The notes under the pieces are model-generated. The model was given only the letters and a program-made list of their open reading frames with translations. It was not told where the DNA came from and searched no databases. Shown in pieces: positions 1 through 12,349 of a stretch of 64,000 nt of DNA; positions within the stretch are counted from its first letter, which is position 1; each line of letters starts with the position of its first letter. The stretch is from Cristatella mucedo (lineage: Eukaryota > Bryozoa > Phylactolaemata > Cristatellidae). The position numbers were made by a program, and so were the translations under genes. The stretch covers positions 7,177,501-7,241,500 of the forward strand of contig WPIO01000010.1 of NCBI GenBank assembly GCA_009760855.2. Direction: 5' to 3'.

Positions 1-918
1 TGTGTATTAGAAATTATCATGACTATGCAATTATTATTATTATTTCTGCAATCGCATGGGCCAGTTTAAAGTGTTCGTTTCCTACAAGCTGATTAGCTCG
101 ATTCGAGTCAGTTTATCTTCGAGTGCAGACGAAAGTGCGCGATGACCAGCGAAGCGACTTGAGTATCGGCGTAATAAATAAATACCGGCGTACTTGAGTA
201 CCGAAGGTAACGGCGATAGCAGCTCGTTATTTTGAGGGTTAAGGCTCGTAGGGTTAGGACGACTGCACTGCACCTCGGTGCGCGTGGCATTTTGCTCGCC
301 CCTTTGTACCCGAGGCCAGCGCAACTCATTCCATTGGCCTCGTAGGTGGCAGAAGTAGAGCCGAGAATGACCGATCGGTTGCATAGAGAAAGTACGATAA
401 AGCTCGCTTTCAAGACCCGCTGTCTCAATCGCAAACTCGCACTCAGCCTAGCAGGCCAGTTCGCTGCTGAAACACTATAGGCAAGGACCTGTCAACTATC
501 ACGCACTATTCGTCTGGAAAAAGCCGTCTTGGTCAACAGGTCTTTGGTCGACAATTTTTATTTCTCTCACTAGTGCGGCAGCGCTTGCAGTGTACTTGAT
601 AATAATAATACATTTGATAAAATGCCTTCAACTCAATCTCTTTGTATGCGCTTAAGATTTTCTTCAAGCATAAACGCTCAAGGTTAGCGTCTTGTGCCGC
701 AGCATTTCAGTGTCATGAATTACTGCTGCGTCTTCGTACGCTACCCAGCTGTGCGTGGGCTCTAAATCGTTAGGTTCATGTCTGGCCTCTTGTGGTTGTA
801 GATGGAGGACCTTGGCAGTAAAACAGATTCCTTTGTGAAATCAGCCCACTGAATGGAAGACGGAGGAGGCAGCTGCCGGCCGCTTAACCCCTTCGACGGA
901 CCTTCTCATTCAATTACC
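1..918. other. No recognisable gene
   Basis: Moderately AT-rich sequence with small ATT and AAT microsatellites near 31-43 and 599-610. Open frames at 82-434 on the minus strand show no known motif. Confidence 0.5.
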
Positions 919-1418
919 GAATTTCACCGTGTATAATACCCTTTGTTTCCAAAATGTACGGTTGCATAATAAAAGGGGGCTTATACGCATGGTAGGTTTC
1001 TGTTTTGCTTTAATATTTCGCTAAACAACGTACCTACTTTGAAGGCCATTTAGCAAAGATAAACCGGCCGCCAAAATGTATTCAATAGGCTTGTTCATCA
1101 AGAAGTTTTAAGAAGTGTGGCATTTAAAATTCAACGGACGGAATGGAAGACGACTCAGTATATCAAGAGAGTGACTGCGACAATGATGATAAGGGAGCTT
1201 CCGCTAAATTTCAAGCGTGTAATATGAACGAAGAAGATGGAGAGGATATCAACACCATCTCTAATGCAAAGGATAGTGGTGGTGACACGAGTGATTATTG
1301 TGAGTCTTTATTTTGTTCAGTTCATTCAGTTATTGAAAAAAAAAATTTTTTTCTCCAAAAAATGTGTTCATACATTTTGGGTGCTTATACATTTTAGGGG
1401 TTTACACGGTGAAATACA
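919..1418. mobile_element. Short DNA-transposon-like element with inverted ends
   Basis: TTTCACCGTGTA at 922-933 is repeated inverted at 1403-1414, and similarity continues inward (ATAATACCC and AAACCCC, then AAAATGTA on both sides). Inside, an open frame from 1143 starts MEDDSVYQESDCDNDD, is strongly acidic, and meets a possible GT donor after TSDY near 1300. No known transposase motif is visible and no clean target-site duplication was found. The superfamily is not assigned. Confidence 0.4.
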
Positions 1419-2441
1419 GTATTTTATTCTACATAATCATTAGTTCCTCAACATCGTGCGCTGTTTTACCTCAACTCATAGGAGACATGAAAAAACCAAG
1501 TATCTACATGAAAGTACTGTTGCATTCATTTCAACGTAGTGTTAAAGAAACTTGTAAAAACCACTGCAATAAATCTAAGAGCGCAAAAATATGGCCCAAC
1601 CTGATTATGCACATTCGCCAAACAATTGACGTTGTACCCTACTTGCGTTTACAGTTTTCATAATTGCCTTGAGAGGTTGATCAAACGTACTATGAGAAAA
1701 CTAATACATTTGTATACTAGTCTATTAGAGCTCGTTGAGAGATACTGCTTTGTATTACCTGTGTATTATTCAAAGGAAATAAAACAGCCTCCAGCTTTTA
1801 TGCGTGCAGGTATTTCTTAGAGGGCGTGAGAGCAACCTCGTGAATTCGACCTTGAGGCGACCCTGGCGCCATTTCCACACTCGATTCAAAAGGTTCAAGA
1901 TTCGGCTATCTCTAGAAAACATTCCTGGCTTCACCCCTGGTAGTAGTCATTGGCTTCGCGGAAAACCTGAGAGAACGTGTAAAGGATGTTGTTCTCTCTG
2001 GTTAAGCCAAATTCTTTTAGCCCAATGAAAAAGTCAATTGTAGAACAATTTACTTCCTAATTTGTGGTATCGCAGATAATGCATCCTATGGCAAATAGTT
2101 CCAGCGTTGCTTATATTTTATCAAAGCTGTTCTATACAAGCATGAGGGCTGCAAAGTGTGCCAGTGACAGGAAAAAATGTTAAACATTTCCCTGTCTTGT
2201 GACAATCGAATGCCGTTTAAAGTTGTGAAAGACCAGTTAAACCTTCAGCAAGGCTCGAGCCGGGGTGCGATGGCTTACCCAGATCTAATGTTAATATCAC
2301 GATACCCATCTGAGCTTTTTCCCTGTCGTAGTTTGAAAGGAGTTAAATACAATTATTACATTGTCAGCACAATCACAAAACTAAGGATTAGTAATGGTTT
2401 TTTAGTGCTGCTGGGAATATGCTTCTGGTCGCAGAGGAATT
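1419..2441. other. AT-rich sequence without a recognised gene
   Basis: Only short open frames, none with a known motif. An AATAAA at about 1780 on the plus strand could be a chance match. Confidence 0.4.
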
Positions 2442-2612
2442 CCGCAAGGGCTCACTAGGTAAGCCGGATGCTTTTTACGACCTCGGCCCCGAGGTCGTGG
2501 GTTCGAGTCCTACATGGGGCGATCCTTTATTGCCGCTGCAAGCGTTGGTGATAGCCTTTAAGGCTTTTATGCTGCTACACAAAAGAGGCTGATCAATCAG
2601 CAAGTATTTTTT
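2442..2612 (+). mobile_element. SINE-B copy (tRNA-derived SINE)
   Basis: The tRNA-like head has CACTAGGTAAGCCGG and a B-box with GGTTCGAGTCC. The family body GCGATCCTTTATTGCC, GCAAGCG and GATAGCC follows. The tail AAGAGGCTGATCAATCAGC forms a small hairpin. The same order of blocks recurs at several other places in this window. Confidence 0.7.
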
Positions 2613-5600
2613 CGGAATATCTATAAGTTGAGGGCCTAGTAAGTAAAAAAAAAACTTCTAGCGGATGTAAACGGCACCGTGAAATCCAAGACTATGGAGC
2701 CGTGCATTGTGGCTTCTTAGCTAAACTGAACCCAATGCTAAGCGATCGGAAATCCAGGCGGCCCGTTGCGATTTGGCGATCAATCTGTAGCTGTTAAAGC
2801 ACGAAAAACCCTCTTTCGGTATGATACACCACGCATGCTGCTTGTATGTCATTGGGCTTTTCCATAAAGTGATAAGTTCTCTTAGGTCGCTAAGCAATTG
2901 TTATCGTTTTCGTCAGTGTAAAATTAGTCAGAATCGCCTAATTGTTTAAACAATTTAGACCAAGTGTTTCACCCTAGGTAGGACAACAGCTGCTGTGCGG
3001 CCGCGATCACACTTGTGGCTTCTAAAGCCACAACAAGACGAATTTCAGGGGCCAAAGCAGCCCTTTAAGGAGCAGTCATTGCAAGTGCCACTTCACACGA
3101 ACCTGCCAAAGAATGCAGCAGTGCACGGACAGCATGTCTACTTCTTCCATGTGGAAGCGTCCGGGAATCCCGAAAAAACGCGACGAAAATGTGCGTGCCG
3201 GCACATTGCATCTTTATATTACCAGCGGAATTTCAAATGCAGAAACTTCAAAAGCAGAAACAGAGCATGAAACAAGGAAAATAAATGGACTCTAAGCAAC
3301 AACTTGGCCCAAAAAGGCGATGAATATCACCAGAATTTTAAATATTTTTTAAATATTTTAAATTTTAAATAGTGGTTGAGATTGACCAGAGAATTCAAAA
3401 CGAGGAGGCTGAAAAATACAAAAATTATGCCGATATTATGCAAAGGATGGAAGAGACAAGGAATAATTTTTAGTTGCAAATATGTTCATATTATTTCAAC
3501 AGCTCGTCCTCAAGTTCAGATCGTGAATGGTCTGTAAGTAATGTTAGTTTCTGTTCTGATTTAATGACATCTGCTCAAGACCTAGATTCCGCGGACTAGT
3601 AACGATCCAAACTTCTCAGATTTCGACAGGCTTTCACAGAGCCAGCATCATCCAGGCAAGCGATTAGCTTACTTCTACACACCTACACTCGTCTAGGCTC
3701 AGCCGCTCGAGCAAACATTTGGACGCGACGGAGTTATAGTTTCCGCACTTTTTAATATACCTGCACACTTCTTTATGGCGAAGCAGGTCCGAAAGGGTTA
3801 CCTTCATTTCGACCTCAATCTGTTAATGATTACGATGACACACTTACCCAAAAAATGATTGAATCAGTTCTTTTTGTCAAATTAATTGCCGAGCATGGAT
3901 TATCCCCCTTCCAAAGACTATAACGACATCCTCTGTTGCGACCTACGTTTGTAATTAATGCGAGCAACACGTGGCTGATCGCTGTAGACGAGAGTTCTCC
4001 ACTACCTCAAAGAAAGTAACTGTCTGTGACCGGACAACCCCACGGTCGTGCCCGTTGTATTACTGTTTTGCCGGGTAATTACCAAAATGCCACTTTTATT
4101 TCCAGCTAACCAAAGACGGTACTGCTAATCCGCATAGTCGGCAAGCAGTCATTGAAGGACTCATTCTGGGGCCGTGCACTCAGCTGCACCCAAACAGCTG
4201 AGTGCAGCAAGGAGAGTCAGCTGCTTATGTGCAGCTTCTGCGTGCGCGACCCGTGGAAATTGAGTAGAATTTCAGCCGCTCGGTCATCTCGTATTTAATT
4301 CCGGGTAAATCATTAATATCTACTACGAAACCTGGCAGACGTGTGCTTGCTGCGGTCAAATATCCAGCCTTAATTGGAAAGAGGGGATCAAGGCCCGTGG
4401 CTCTCCTGCCGCTCAGACCGCTTCTAGCTTAAGACCTCCTGTCCTTCCCTTCATGCTTGCTTAGCCAATCATTACTTTGGGAAATGTGAATGCGTAATTA
4501 AATTTGCAAGGAAACTGACTGTAAACTAAAGCCTTCTGCGACACCTCAGCGGTGAGTTGATAATCGCTTTTGCTGAGACGGGTTATCCTAGACGTTGTGT
4601 ACCGTACTTTGTCGGTCACTCCTGGTAGGTTTGCACCTTCAGCCCAGTGGTGTGACTCGCAGACAGATTTGGTTGTACTCACTAATATTTTCCTCTCGCA
4701 TATCCTTCCAGGAGAAGATTCGCCGAGGTTTTTATTTGCGGTTTCATCCACACATCTACAGTGCACAGAAAGTTTAAACTGCCAGTGTCCTACTTAGATG
4801 GAGAGTTCTGCAGCCGAGTCAGAAGGGTTCCCACCGTCGGGAGCGTGCGTTTTGGAGAACTGTTTTCAACTGGTGGAGAAGCGCTGCACTGCATTGCTCA
4901 GGCGAGATTAGCTCTGACGGCACCCGTACCCTCTTCCAGATACTGTCCAAAGACTCTCAAGCGCCACGACGGCTTCCTCTCCTCCCTGCCGCCGAACCTC
5001 CCTCTCCCGAACTCCGCTTCGCTCCAGCTGCTCCGCGTAGCCTGCCGAGCCCCACGTTCCGGTCGCCACGTCTAGCTTGCAAAATGGTGCCCCGACACAG
5101 CCCAAGTTGGTCCTCTCCGTCGCGGACGAGCGACAATTGTAGCAGCTCGCTAAGAGCCCGGCTGGCCTCTTAGCCTGGGGTGCTTTTCGCGAAGCGAGAG
5201 CTGCTGCTTGCCAAACGAATCTGCCCCCTTCTGCTGCAGCCTACATACCGCTTCTTGATCGAACTCGAGGCAGTATTTGCACCTAGGGAAAAGGAGGGAA
5301 AACGAATCAGCGCTGCAGCAGCAGCAAGTGCAGCGCTGGTAAGCTCGGCCTGGACACCGTCGACAGCTAGCTGCCGCGTTAGCTAGCTAGCGGCAGAGGG
5401 AGAGGGATGGAAGCCGCTGCAGCCAACCGCTGCCCGCCCACGAATGCTCACGGTTGCTGTAGAAAATAATTTGGGGGTAGGACGCTGCACTCGGTACAGC
5501 GAGGAGATCGCAACAGGGCAGAGAGCTGCCTTGCACGCTGGCCCGTGCTTCTTGGTTTCGCATGGGCAATTCCCAGTGGTGGTCTGACGTCATAATAAAA

Positions 5601-6300
5601 GGTCAGCCGCAGCGATCGAGCGAGGGCGCGTGAGTTCCTGGTCAAAGGCTTCCGCAGACTGAGAAGACTCGGTGCAGAAGGACCACTCTTTTGTCATACT
5701 AAGGACCTGTCTCATTGGCTGACTAATACTGACTTGGCAACGTGCCAACGCGCGATGGATGATCACTGTGCCGACTGTCCTTAAGGAGCTGGAACCAGTG
5801 CATTTCTCCTCGGTATTGGTCACAGGATTTTAGCTATTGCTGACCCAGACCGGTGGATGATCAACAAGTCGACGCGCCGAGCTACTTGGGGTCGGCATCC
5901 CTACTATTTGAGGACAAGTGTAGCTGTCTCGTAGGACTCGATTAAGATCAAGCCATTGGGCAACTGGGCAACTGAGCTGTAAAGCTAGATGTGCCTAACA
6001 TTCATGCCACCAACTCTCCCAACTTCCTCCTACACTTAGGGTGCATCTTGGCCAAGTTCCTTTGATGATCTTGGTAATTGGAGAGATGGTCAAAAAATTA
6101 TGGGTCGTGTAGATACAGCTGAAGACCTGAGTCGTCACTGCATGCCGGCAGCCAAATAGTATACATTTACATTTATATGGTGCCCTCGGAGAACTGTACC
6201 ACATTTTATGCCCTTTACATACGATGTAAAGAAGGCATGATCTAATGATTAATAAATAGTAACATGCACAATATTATCATACATGGCATGGTTTGAACTA
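2613..6300. other. No recognisable gene
   Basis: Mixed-composition sequence with an AT-rich patch near 3330-3375. Open frames are short and show no family motif. A GC-richer stretch at 4900-5400 has open frames on both strands typical of composition rather than coding. Confidence 0.4.
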
Positions 6301-7478
6301 CCTCACAACGACCTACTTAGGAATGCAGACATGGGTGGAGTGTCTCTGCTTGTTTTGTTAGATCTTTCGGCAGCTTTTGATACCATCGATCACAAAGTTC
6401 TTCTAGAGCACCCCCAATCTCGCCTGGGCATCACTGGCACTGCTCTGCAGTGGTTCAGGTCCTATCTCAGTGGAAGATTCCGCACATGGATGGCAGAAAA
6501 TTTTCTAAAACTAAACGATGATAAAACTAACTTACTAGTTATGGGCAAACCCAGTGTGATTCACAAATTGGAATGGCTGACACTCAAAATTTGCTCTGCC
6601 AGCATATCTCCAGTTGAAACAGCTCGGAATCTAGGTGTCATATTCCAAAGCGACCTTTCGTTTGACGACCACATCAGCTCCACAGTCAAATCTGCCTATT
6701 TTCAGCTTCATAACATTGGTGAAATTCGGGCTTGTTTAGATAAGGATACCACGTCGAAGTTGGTCCATGCATTCGTGACATCCCATCTCTACTTCTGCAA
6801 CTCCCTGCTTACTGGCCTACCAGCATGTGTGATCAGGCGATTGCAGCTGGTGCAAAACTCTGCAGCTAGGCTTGTCTGTTGTGAGCGTCGCAGTTGCCAC
6901 ATTACTCCACTTCTCGCCGACCTGCACTGGCTACCAGTCAAGCAACAGATTGACTTCAAGGTTTTGCCGCTCACTTTTAGGTCCCTTCATTCTATGGCTC
7001 CAGCCTATCTCTCCGACATACTCCCCCATCAGGCCAAACATCGTACCACCCGCTTTTCGGAATCCAACAGTCTACAAATACCTCGTACAAACCTCAAATC
7101 CTTTGGAAACCGTGCATTTAGTTCGTATGCTCCCAAAGCCTGGAATTTCCTCCCGACCTGCGTCAGAACATCGCCTGACCTGACCACATGTAAAAGGAAC
7201 TTAAAAACACACCTATTTAGGACAGCATTTAGTGGGTCCCTGTGATTCGTCCAGGATGTGCTTATGCGTGCTGACACTGTGCATGCTGCCACTAACCACA
7301 TTTGCATGCTGACCCTGTGCATGTCACCCCTAACCATATTATTCATTTTGTTTGATTTTCAAGCATGATTTTACTTACCTTTCAATTGCATTTCCCTTTG
7401 CAGCAGATGTAAAGCGCCTAGAAAGAGATTAAGTTCTCTGGGGGCGCTTTATCAAGTGCATTATTATTATTATTATAT
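6301..7478 (+). mobile_element. LINE-A copy (L2/CR1-like), 5'-truncated, RT core deleted
   Basis: Non-LTR retrotransposon fragment with an open frame of 320 codons ending at 7245. Visible motifs are LLDLSAAFDTIDH (RT motif A region), TALQWFRSYLSGR, LVQNSAARLV and LHWLPVKQ, ending RTAFSGSL. Compared with the copy at 43117-44996, about 83 codons between SYLSGR and TWMA are missing in frame. That removes the PQGSVLGP and YxDD catalytic motifs. The 3' UTR ends in a hairpin-forming tail plus (ATT)n at 7461-7475. There is no endonuclease domain, so it is not autonomous. Confidence 0.9.
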
Positions 7479-7690
7479 AATTTAAGTGAAAGTAAAAACC
7501 CATTTGCTCTTATCACATTTCCTATGTCCATGCGAATTGTCCTTGATATGCTTATCCGTCGTGATGCTGTGCATGTTCTCACTAAGCAATTGACGTGCTT
7601 CCTTTACAGCATATGTAAAGTGTCTAGGAAGAGATTTATCTCTCTTAGGGCACTATACATGTGCCATTATTATTAGTATCATCATTGTTT
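7479..7690 (+). mobile_element. Inter-tail spacer plus a second, older LINE-A 3' end
   Basis: A spacer beginning ATAATTTAAGTGAAAG leads into a diverged LINE-A 3' UTR (GTCCTTGATATGCTTATC) that ends in the family tail and an ATT-rich run near 7660-7675. The spacer recurs almost unchanged after the LINE-A copy at 12350-12870. Confidence 0.7.
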
Positions 7691-9510
7691 ATTACAGAGC
7701 TAAGATGGATTGCATCGTTGTCAAGCATCTGTAAGAGTCTTGAAGAGCAGCTGGAATCGCTACTTGTGTGTGGCTGCTCCTACGACCACTAGCCTGTATC
7801 TTTGATAGTGCAAAGCCAGGAGCAGTGACTTTATTCTTCTGATTGCAGAGCCTCATTGCTTTATGGCATTTCTTACTGCATTCCTTGGTGATGCAGTGGT
7901 TTTATGTTCACCATCCGACTAGCAATGAATTTTAAAGGGTGCTAATTGACAGTTGTCTTATCGGTTGGGTGGCCCACTAGATTGATAAGTGCCGATCTGT
8001 TAGCTCAGAATTGATAAGCTTAGCTCTTGAGCTTAAGCTGCATTTTAAACGATCTAAACTTTTTACGATAATCTCTCTAGCTATCCAGATAATTACAGAA
8101 ATGTGGCCAGTATCAAAGAGCATCACAACCATCAGAGGAAGTGGGGTAAGTTGATCGAATGAGGTTTGACCGTTTAGACACTGCTTTACGCAGGAATTTG
8201 TGCGAAGGAGCCGAGCCCTCTAATGAGAAGGCTGAATCTGGCCTAAGTTGAGAGCCAGCCAATTGTACACAGAAGACCTCCTCCACCCACACCCGGCCCA
8301 TCGGCTTGGGACACTGCAGCCTGTCAACCTCTCTTGCTGCTCTCCGGTTCATGTACGTACACGTGACTTACAATTCTGGATGCGGACGCGCGAGTCTCTT
8401 ACGATTGACAGCTTGGGCATGCCATAGTGCCTTTGCTGCATGCATGCACGAAAGAGCATTAAGCAAGCTCAGCTCGGCTTGGCTACAGCCAACAAGGTTC
8501 GGCCTTTCGGGTAAGGGAGCTTATTGCTGACGCGCGGCTAGATATAGCTGAGTTTGTATTTTCAGAAGTGTTGACTCAAGAGCGCCTGCCTCGGTGAGCC
8601 CGTGTGTCGTGACAGCTGCTTGCAGCCTCGTAATCAACAGTAGTATGCTCACGCCTTAAGCTGTGAGGGTTGCCTAGCGCTTGACCGTCTTTGGCCAAGC
8701 CGATGGCTCGATGCAATCACTGATGGCAACGATATTGGTCAAAAAGGAGGCTCATTCTGATCCAACTCCAACATGCTGCTTAGCAAGAATTTGGCCTAAC
8801 TAAAAGAAATTGCTGCAAGACATCTGTCCACCACTTGAATCGTGTGTGCCAGGTGGCTCAATACCACCAAAACGTTCCACCGTGTGGTCGAAATATCCTA
8901 TCATCTCCACTAGCAGTCGACACCCTTGCCTCAGAGTTTGAATCGCTCACCCCAGCATGCAAAAGGTATGCTGCATAAACGTCCCCACGATGCATATTGA
9001 GTAACAGAAAGCCAAACTTTTCAAGCTTGAATAAGCAGCTCTTGATGAGGTGGCGATATGAGCTGTCGTATCAGTCAGGCCCCGGCTGCAACGTTTGCTT
9101 CTATGTACATGTATATCACTCAGCTGCTCCTAGCAGCTGTCAATGCTGCCTGCATCATCTCTTTAATCGAGCTCTTTCAGCCCTAATATCAGCAGTCGGG
9201 CTGCTAGTGGCAGTTGCGTCATTGCCTCCGAATTCCGTAGAAGACTCGTTTTTAGGTTTTCAATGCCTGATGCATCGAGTGAAGCTGATTTAGGCTCAGT
9301 GTACCTATTTCCTTTCAGGCTCTTTCCGGTGAGGTTATGCAGAATGCCACCTAGGTGGTATCTAGGGGGTGTATTGTGGTGATTTGCTTGATCGGTGGCC
9401 CTATGAGAAATTGCGACCTCCATTGAAATGTGGTATTTGGCCGGCCAAGATCCGTCTCAGTGCCAATGCTCGCGGTCGATACCTCGGCCATGCAGATGGT
9501 TGTATGGTTG
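7691..9510. other. No recognisable gene or repeat family
   Basis: Short open frames only. No known domain motifs were seen on either strand. Confidence 0.4.
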
Positions 9511-9684
<174 letters not shown>

Positions 9685-10138
9685 TAATCAATCGCCAATG
9701 CTCTCACCACCTTCCTTAACTGAGGTGACTGACCAAAAGCAGACGAAGATTTGTGCTCAGTTGCTTTGATGAGGCCAACAATTAACGATTAATCATAGTT
9801 ACATTGTTAGACACAATGTCAAATTTATAGAATAAGCAGGTCTGTACTTTTGCAAATTAACATTTATGTGTGTGCAGTATTAGTAAAACGTGGTAATTAT
9901 TTGGATAATGTAGCAGAACTTAGGCGTACGGGGAGTAAACAACAACATACAAGGTGGTAAAGTGGTTTCCTCAGCAGGACGGCATTCTCGTAGCCCTCAG
10001 CAGCTTACTTCTTTCTCCTTGCAGTGGATTGCTTGTACTGCTGGAATTCCTCTGCCACGTCCCTCAGTGCACCAGGCAGATGGAGGCACACAGGTCTCTG
10101 GCTCACTAAGCTACCATTACTTCTGCCTGCGTCTTAAT

Positions 10139-10170
10139 AAATAAATAAATAAATATATATATATATATAT
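10139..10170. repeat. (AAAT)n/(AT)n microsatellite
   Basis: AAAT repeats followed by AT repeats, abutting the 3' tail of the minus-strand SINE-A copy at 10171. Confidence 0.85.
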
Positions 10171-10303
10171 AATTTATTTGTATAGTACCCTAAGAGAACT
10201 TAATATCTATTCGGATACTTCATATATACCTCCAGGATCGAGCTCACGACCTCAGCCACCTTGGTCGGGGCGAGCACCTTACCCGCTGGACCAAACCAGC
10301 TCG
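10171..10303 (-). mobile_element. SINE-A copy (tRNA-derived SINE)
   Basis: Reading the minus strand: GAGCTGGTTTGGTCCAG head, GCTCGCCCCGACC, B-box-like GAGCTCGATCC, then the LINE-like tail with TTAAGTTCTCTTAGGG and an ATACAAAT end. Confidence 0.8.
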
Positions 10304-10456
10304 TCTTGCCATTGCCAATGCCATTACAAGACTAGAAAGTGTCTTAATTCGCTGGCTTCACAGCTGCCAATGGGTCAAAATCACCGAACACCAAAGTGAT
10401 TTAGTTTAAGTAGACGAAGTCTTTCAAATGATGTTGATTCGAACCCCAATAGAGGC

Positions 10457-10625
10457 GAGCCGTGATGGCACACTAGGTAAGGCGGTTGCTTTCACGACAT
10501 TGGTATCGAGGTTGCGGGTTTGATTCCTGCGGTGGGCGATTCTTTATTGCCAATGCAAGCGGTGGTAATATCCAAAAGGCTCTTCTGTCGCTATACAAAA
10601 AGAGGTTGTTTAATCAGCTAGGATT
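10457..10625 (+). mobile_element. SINE-B copy
   Basis: GAGCCGTGATGGCACACTAG head, B-box GGGTTTGATTCC, GGGCGATTCTTTATTGCC body, and GTCGCTATACAAAAAGAGG leading to the TTTAATCAGCTAG tail. This is the best-preserved complete copy here and was used as the reference for the family. Confidence 0.8.
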
Positions 10626-10941
10626 TATTTATTTATTTAATAGAGGATCCACATTGAGCACTTACGAAGCATTTTTTTACATTTCAACTTTCTATTCCCA
10701 AGGACTTGTGCAGGTGTGCCAAACTAGGCTTTAGTAAGCCTCTGGTGTATTTGCTTGCTGATCAAGGAAACTTGCCCAATGCTACCGGCCGGCTCACTCT
10801 GCTTATGCAACGTGCACTGCCTCCGGTAACATGACTGCAGTGTACTGCAGCACGTGCTCTCCATGTGCATGTCCTTATTGAGAGTGATTCCACTGGGTGT
10901 ATTGGATTGTGTAAGCAGCCGACTGTGAAGCAGACTAAATC

Positions 10942-10970
10942 CTAGCTGATTAAACAGCCTCTTTTGTATA
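10942..10970 (-). mobile_element. SINE-B tail, split from its head by a LINE-A insertion
   Basis: CTAGCTGATTAAACAGCCTC followed by TTTTGTATA is the SINE-B tail on the minus strand. Its head lies at 11517-11642, on the other side of the LINE-A copy. Confidence 0.8.
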
Positions 10971-11516
10971 ATAATAATAATAATAATGTACTTGATAAAG
11001 CGCCCTTAGAGAACTTAATCTCTTTCTAGGCGCTTTACATTTGCTGCAAAGGGAAATGCAATTTAATGGTAAGTAAAATCATGCTTGAAAAACAAACAAA
11101 ATGAATAACATGGTTAGGGGTGACATGCACAGGGTCAGAATGAAAATGTGGTTAGTGGCAGCATGCACATGGAGAGCACGCATAAGCACATCAAGGACGA
11201 ATCACAGGGACCCACTAAATGCTGTCCTAAATAGGTGTTTTTAGGTTCCTTTTAAATGTGGTCAGGTCAGGGGATGTTTTGACGCAGGTCGGGAGGGAGT
11301 TCCAGGCTTTGGGAGCATATGAACTAAATGCACGGTCTCCAAAGGATTTGAGGTTTGTACGAGGTATTTGTAGACTGTTGGATTCCGAAAAGCGGGTGGT
11401 ACGGTGCTTGGCCTGATGGGGGAGTATGTCGGAGAGATAGGCTGGAGCCATAGAATGAAGGGACCTAAAAGTGAGCAGCAAAACCTTGAAGTCAATCCGT
11501 TGCTTGACTGGTAACC
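10971..11516 (-). mobile_element. LINE-A copy, 5'-truncated, inside a SINE-B
   Basis: The minus strand encodes LLTFRSLHSMAPAYLSDIL, SNSLQIPRTNLKSFGDRAF and APKAWNSLPTCVK, then a 3' UTR and the hairpin tail with (ATT)n at 10971-10987. The 5' end stops in CACTGGTTACCAGTCAAGC at about 11516, where SINE-B sequence resumes. Confidence 0.9.
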
Positions 11517-11642
11517 AGAAAAGCTTTTACGGCTATCACCACCGCTTGCAGTGGTGATAAAGGATCGCCCACAGCAGGAATCTAACCCACGACCTCGGGA
11601 CCGAGGTCATGAAAGCAACCGCCTTACATAGTGTGCCATCAC
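11517..11642 (-). mobile_element. SINE-B head and body, split by a LINE-A insertion
   Basis: The minus strand carries the tRNA-like head, the GACCTCGGTCCCGAGGTCGT region and GATCCTTTATCACC...GGTGATAGCC. It breaks off at AAAGCTTTTCT, where GTCGC would be expected before the tail. Confidence 0.8.
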
Positions 11643-12080
11643 CTAGTCAATGACAATTAGGCACTTTATTAGACCTCAATCTCTGGAAATTTCACCTGAT
11701 TCTGCCCAGATCTGATCCGACTGTAACGAGAGGAAAGTAATTGCACGAAGTCTTCCTGCTCTTTCAAGACTCTTACCCAGAATCTTTTGCATAGGTATCA
11801 ATACAATCCATTTAAAATATAGTTATACGAACTGGTTAAGCCAAAATAGACCTCATTATTAAATTCCATGCTTTAACCTGAATGCCTGGTAACTTGGTTG
11901 TAGTTGTACATGTAAAAGCTTGAGTTCTGAGTGCAATCATGTGCTGCAATACCACATGTCTGGGAACCCAAGCCTACCTTCAAACCCACAGATTAATTGG
12001 CCCTCCACTCTGCAAACGAATGGCATCTACATGTTCATCATCTGCATCTATTGGTGTGCACATGCATGAGCAGCACGCCT
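11643..12080. other. No recognisable gene
   Basis: AT-rich sequence between a SINE and a TG-rich tract; nothing recognised. Confidence 0.4.
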
Positions 12081-12212
12081 CTGTGTGTGTTGTGTGTTTG
12101 TGTGTGTGCACGAGCGTGTGCATGTGCATCTGTGCATCTGAGTAAGTGAGTGTGGTAGTGTTAGAGCATGTGAGGTTGTCAGTGTGTGAATGTGTGAGTG
12201 AACGTGTGTGCA

Positions 12213-12253
<41 letters not shown>
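12081..12253. repeat. TG-rich tract with pure (GT)n at its 3' side
   Basis: Degenerate TG repeats from about 12081, pure GT at about 12217-12253. His/Thr or Cys/Val open frames here are not genes. Confidence 0.9.
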
Positions 12254-12256
<3 letters not shown>

Positions 12257-12349
12257 GTCTGTGTAGCTGCATATGCGAGTGTGAGCACATTGACGTTTAG
12301 GTGCACACGTATAATGTACACGGTGGCCAAAAAACTAGAACTCACTCAA

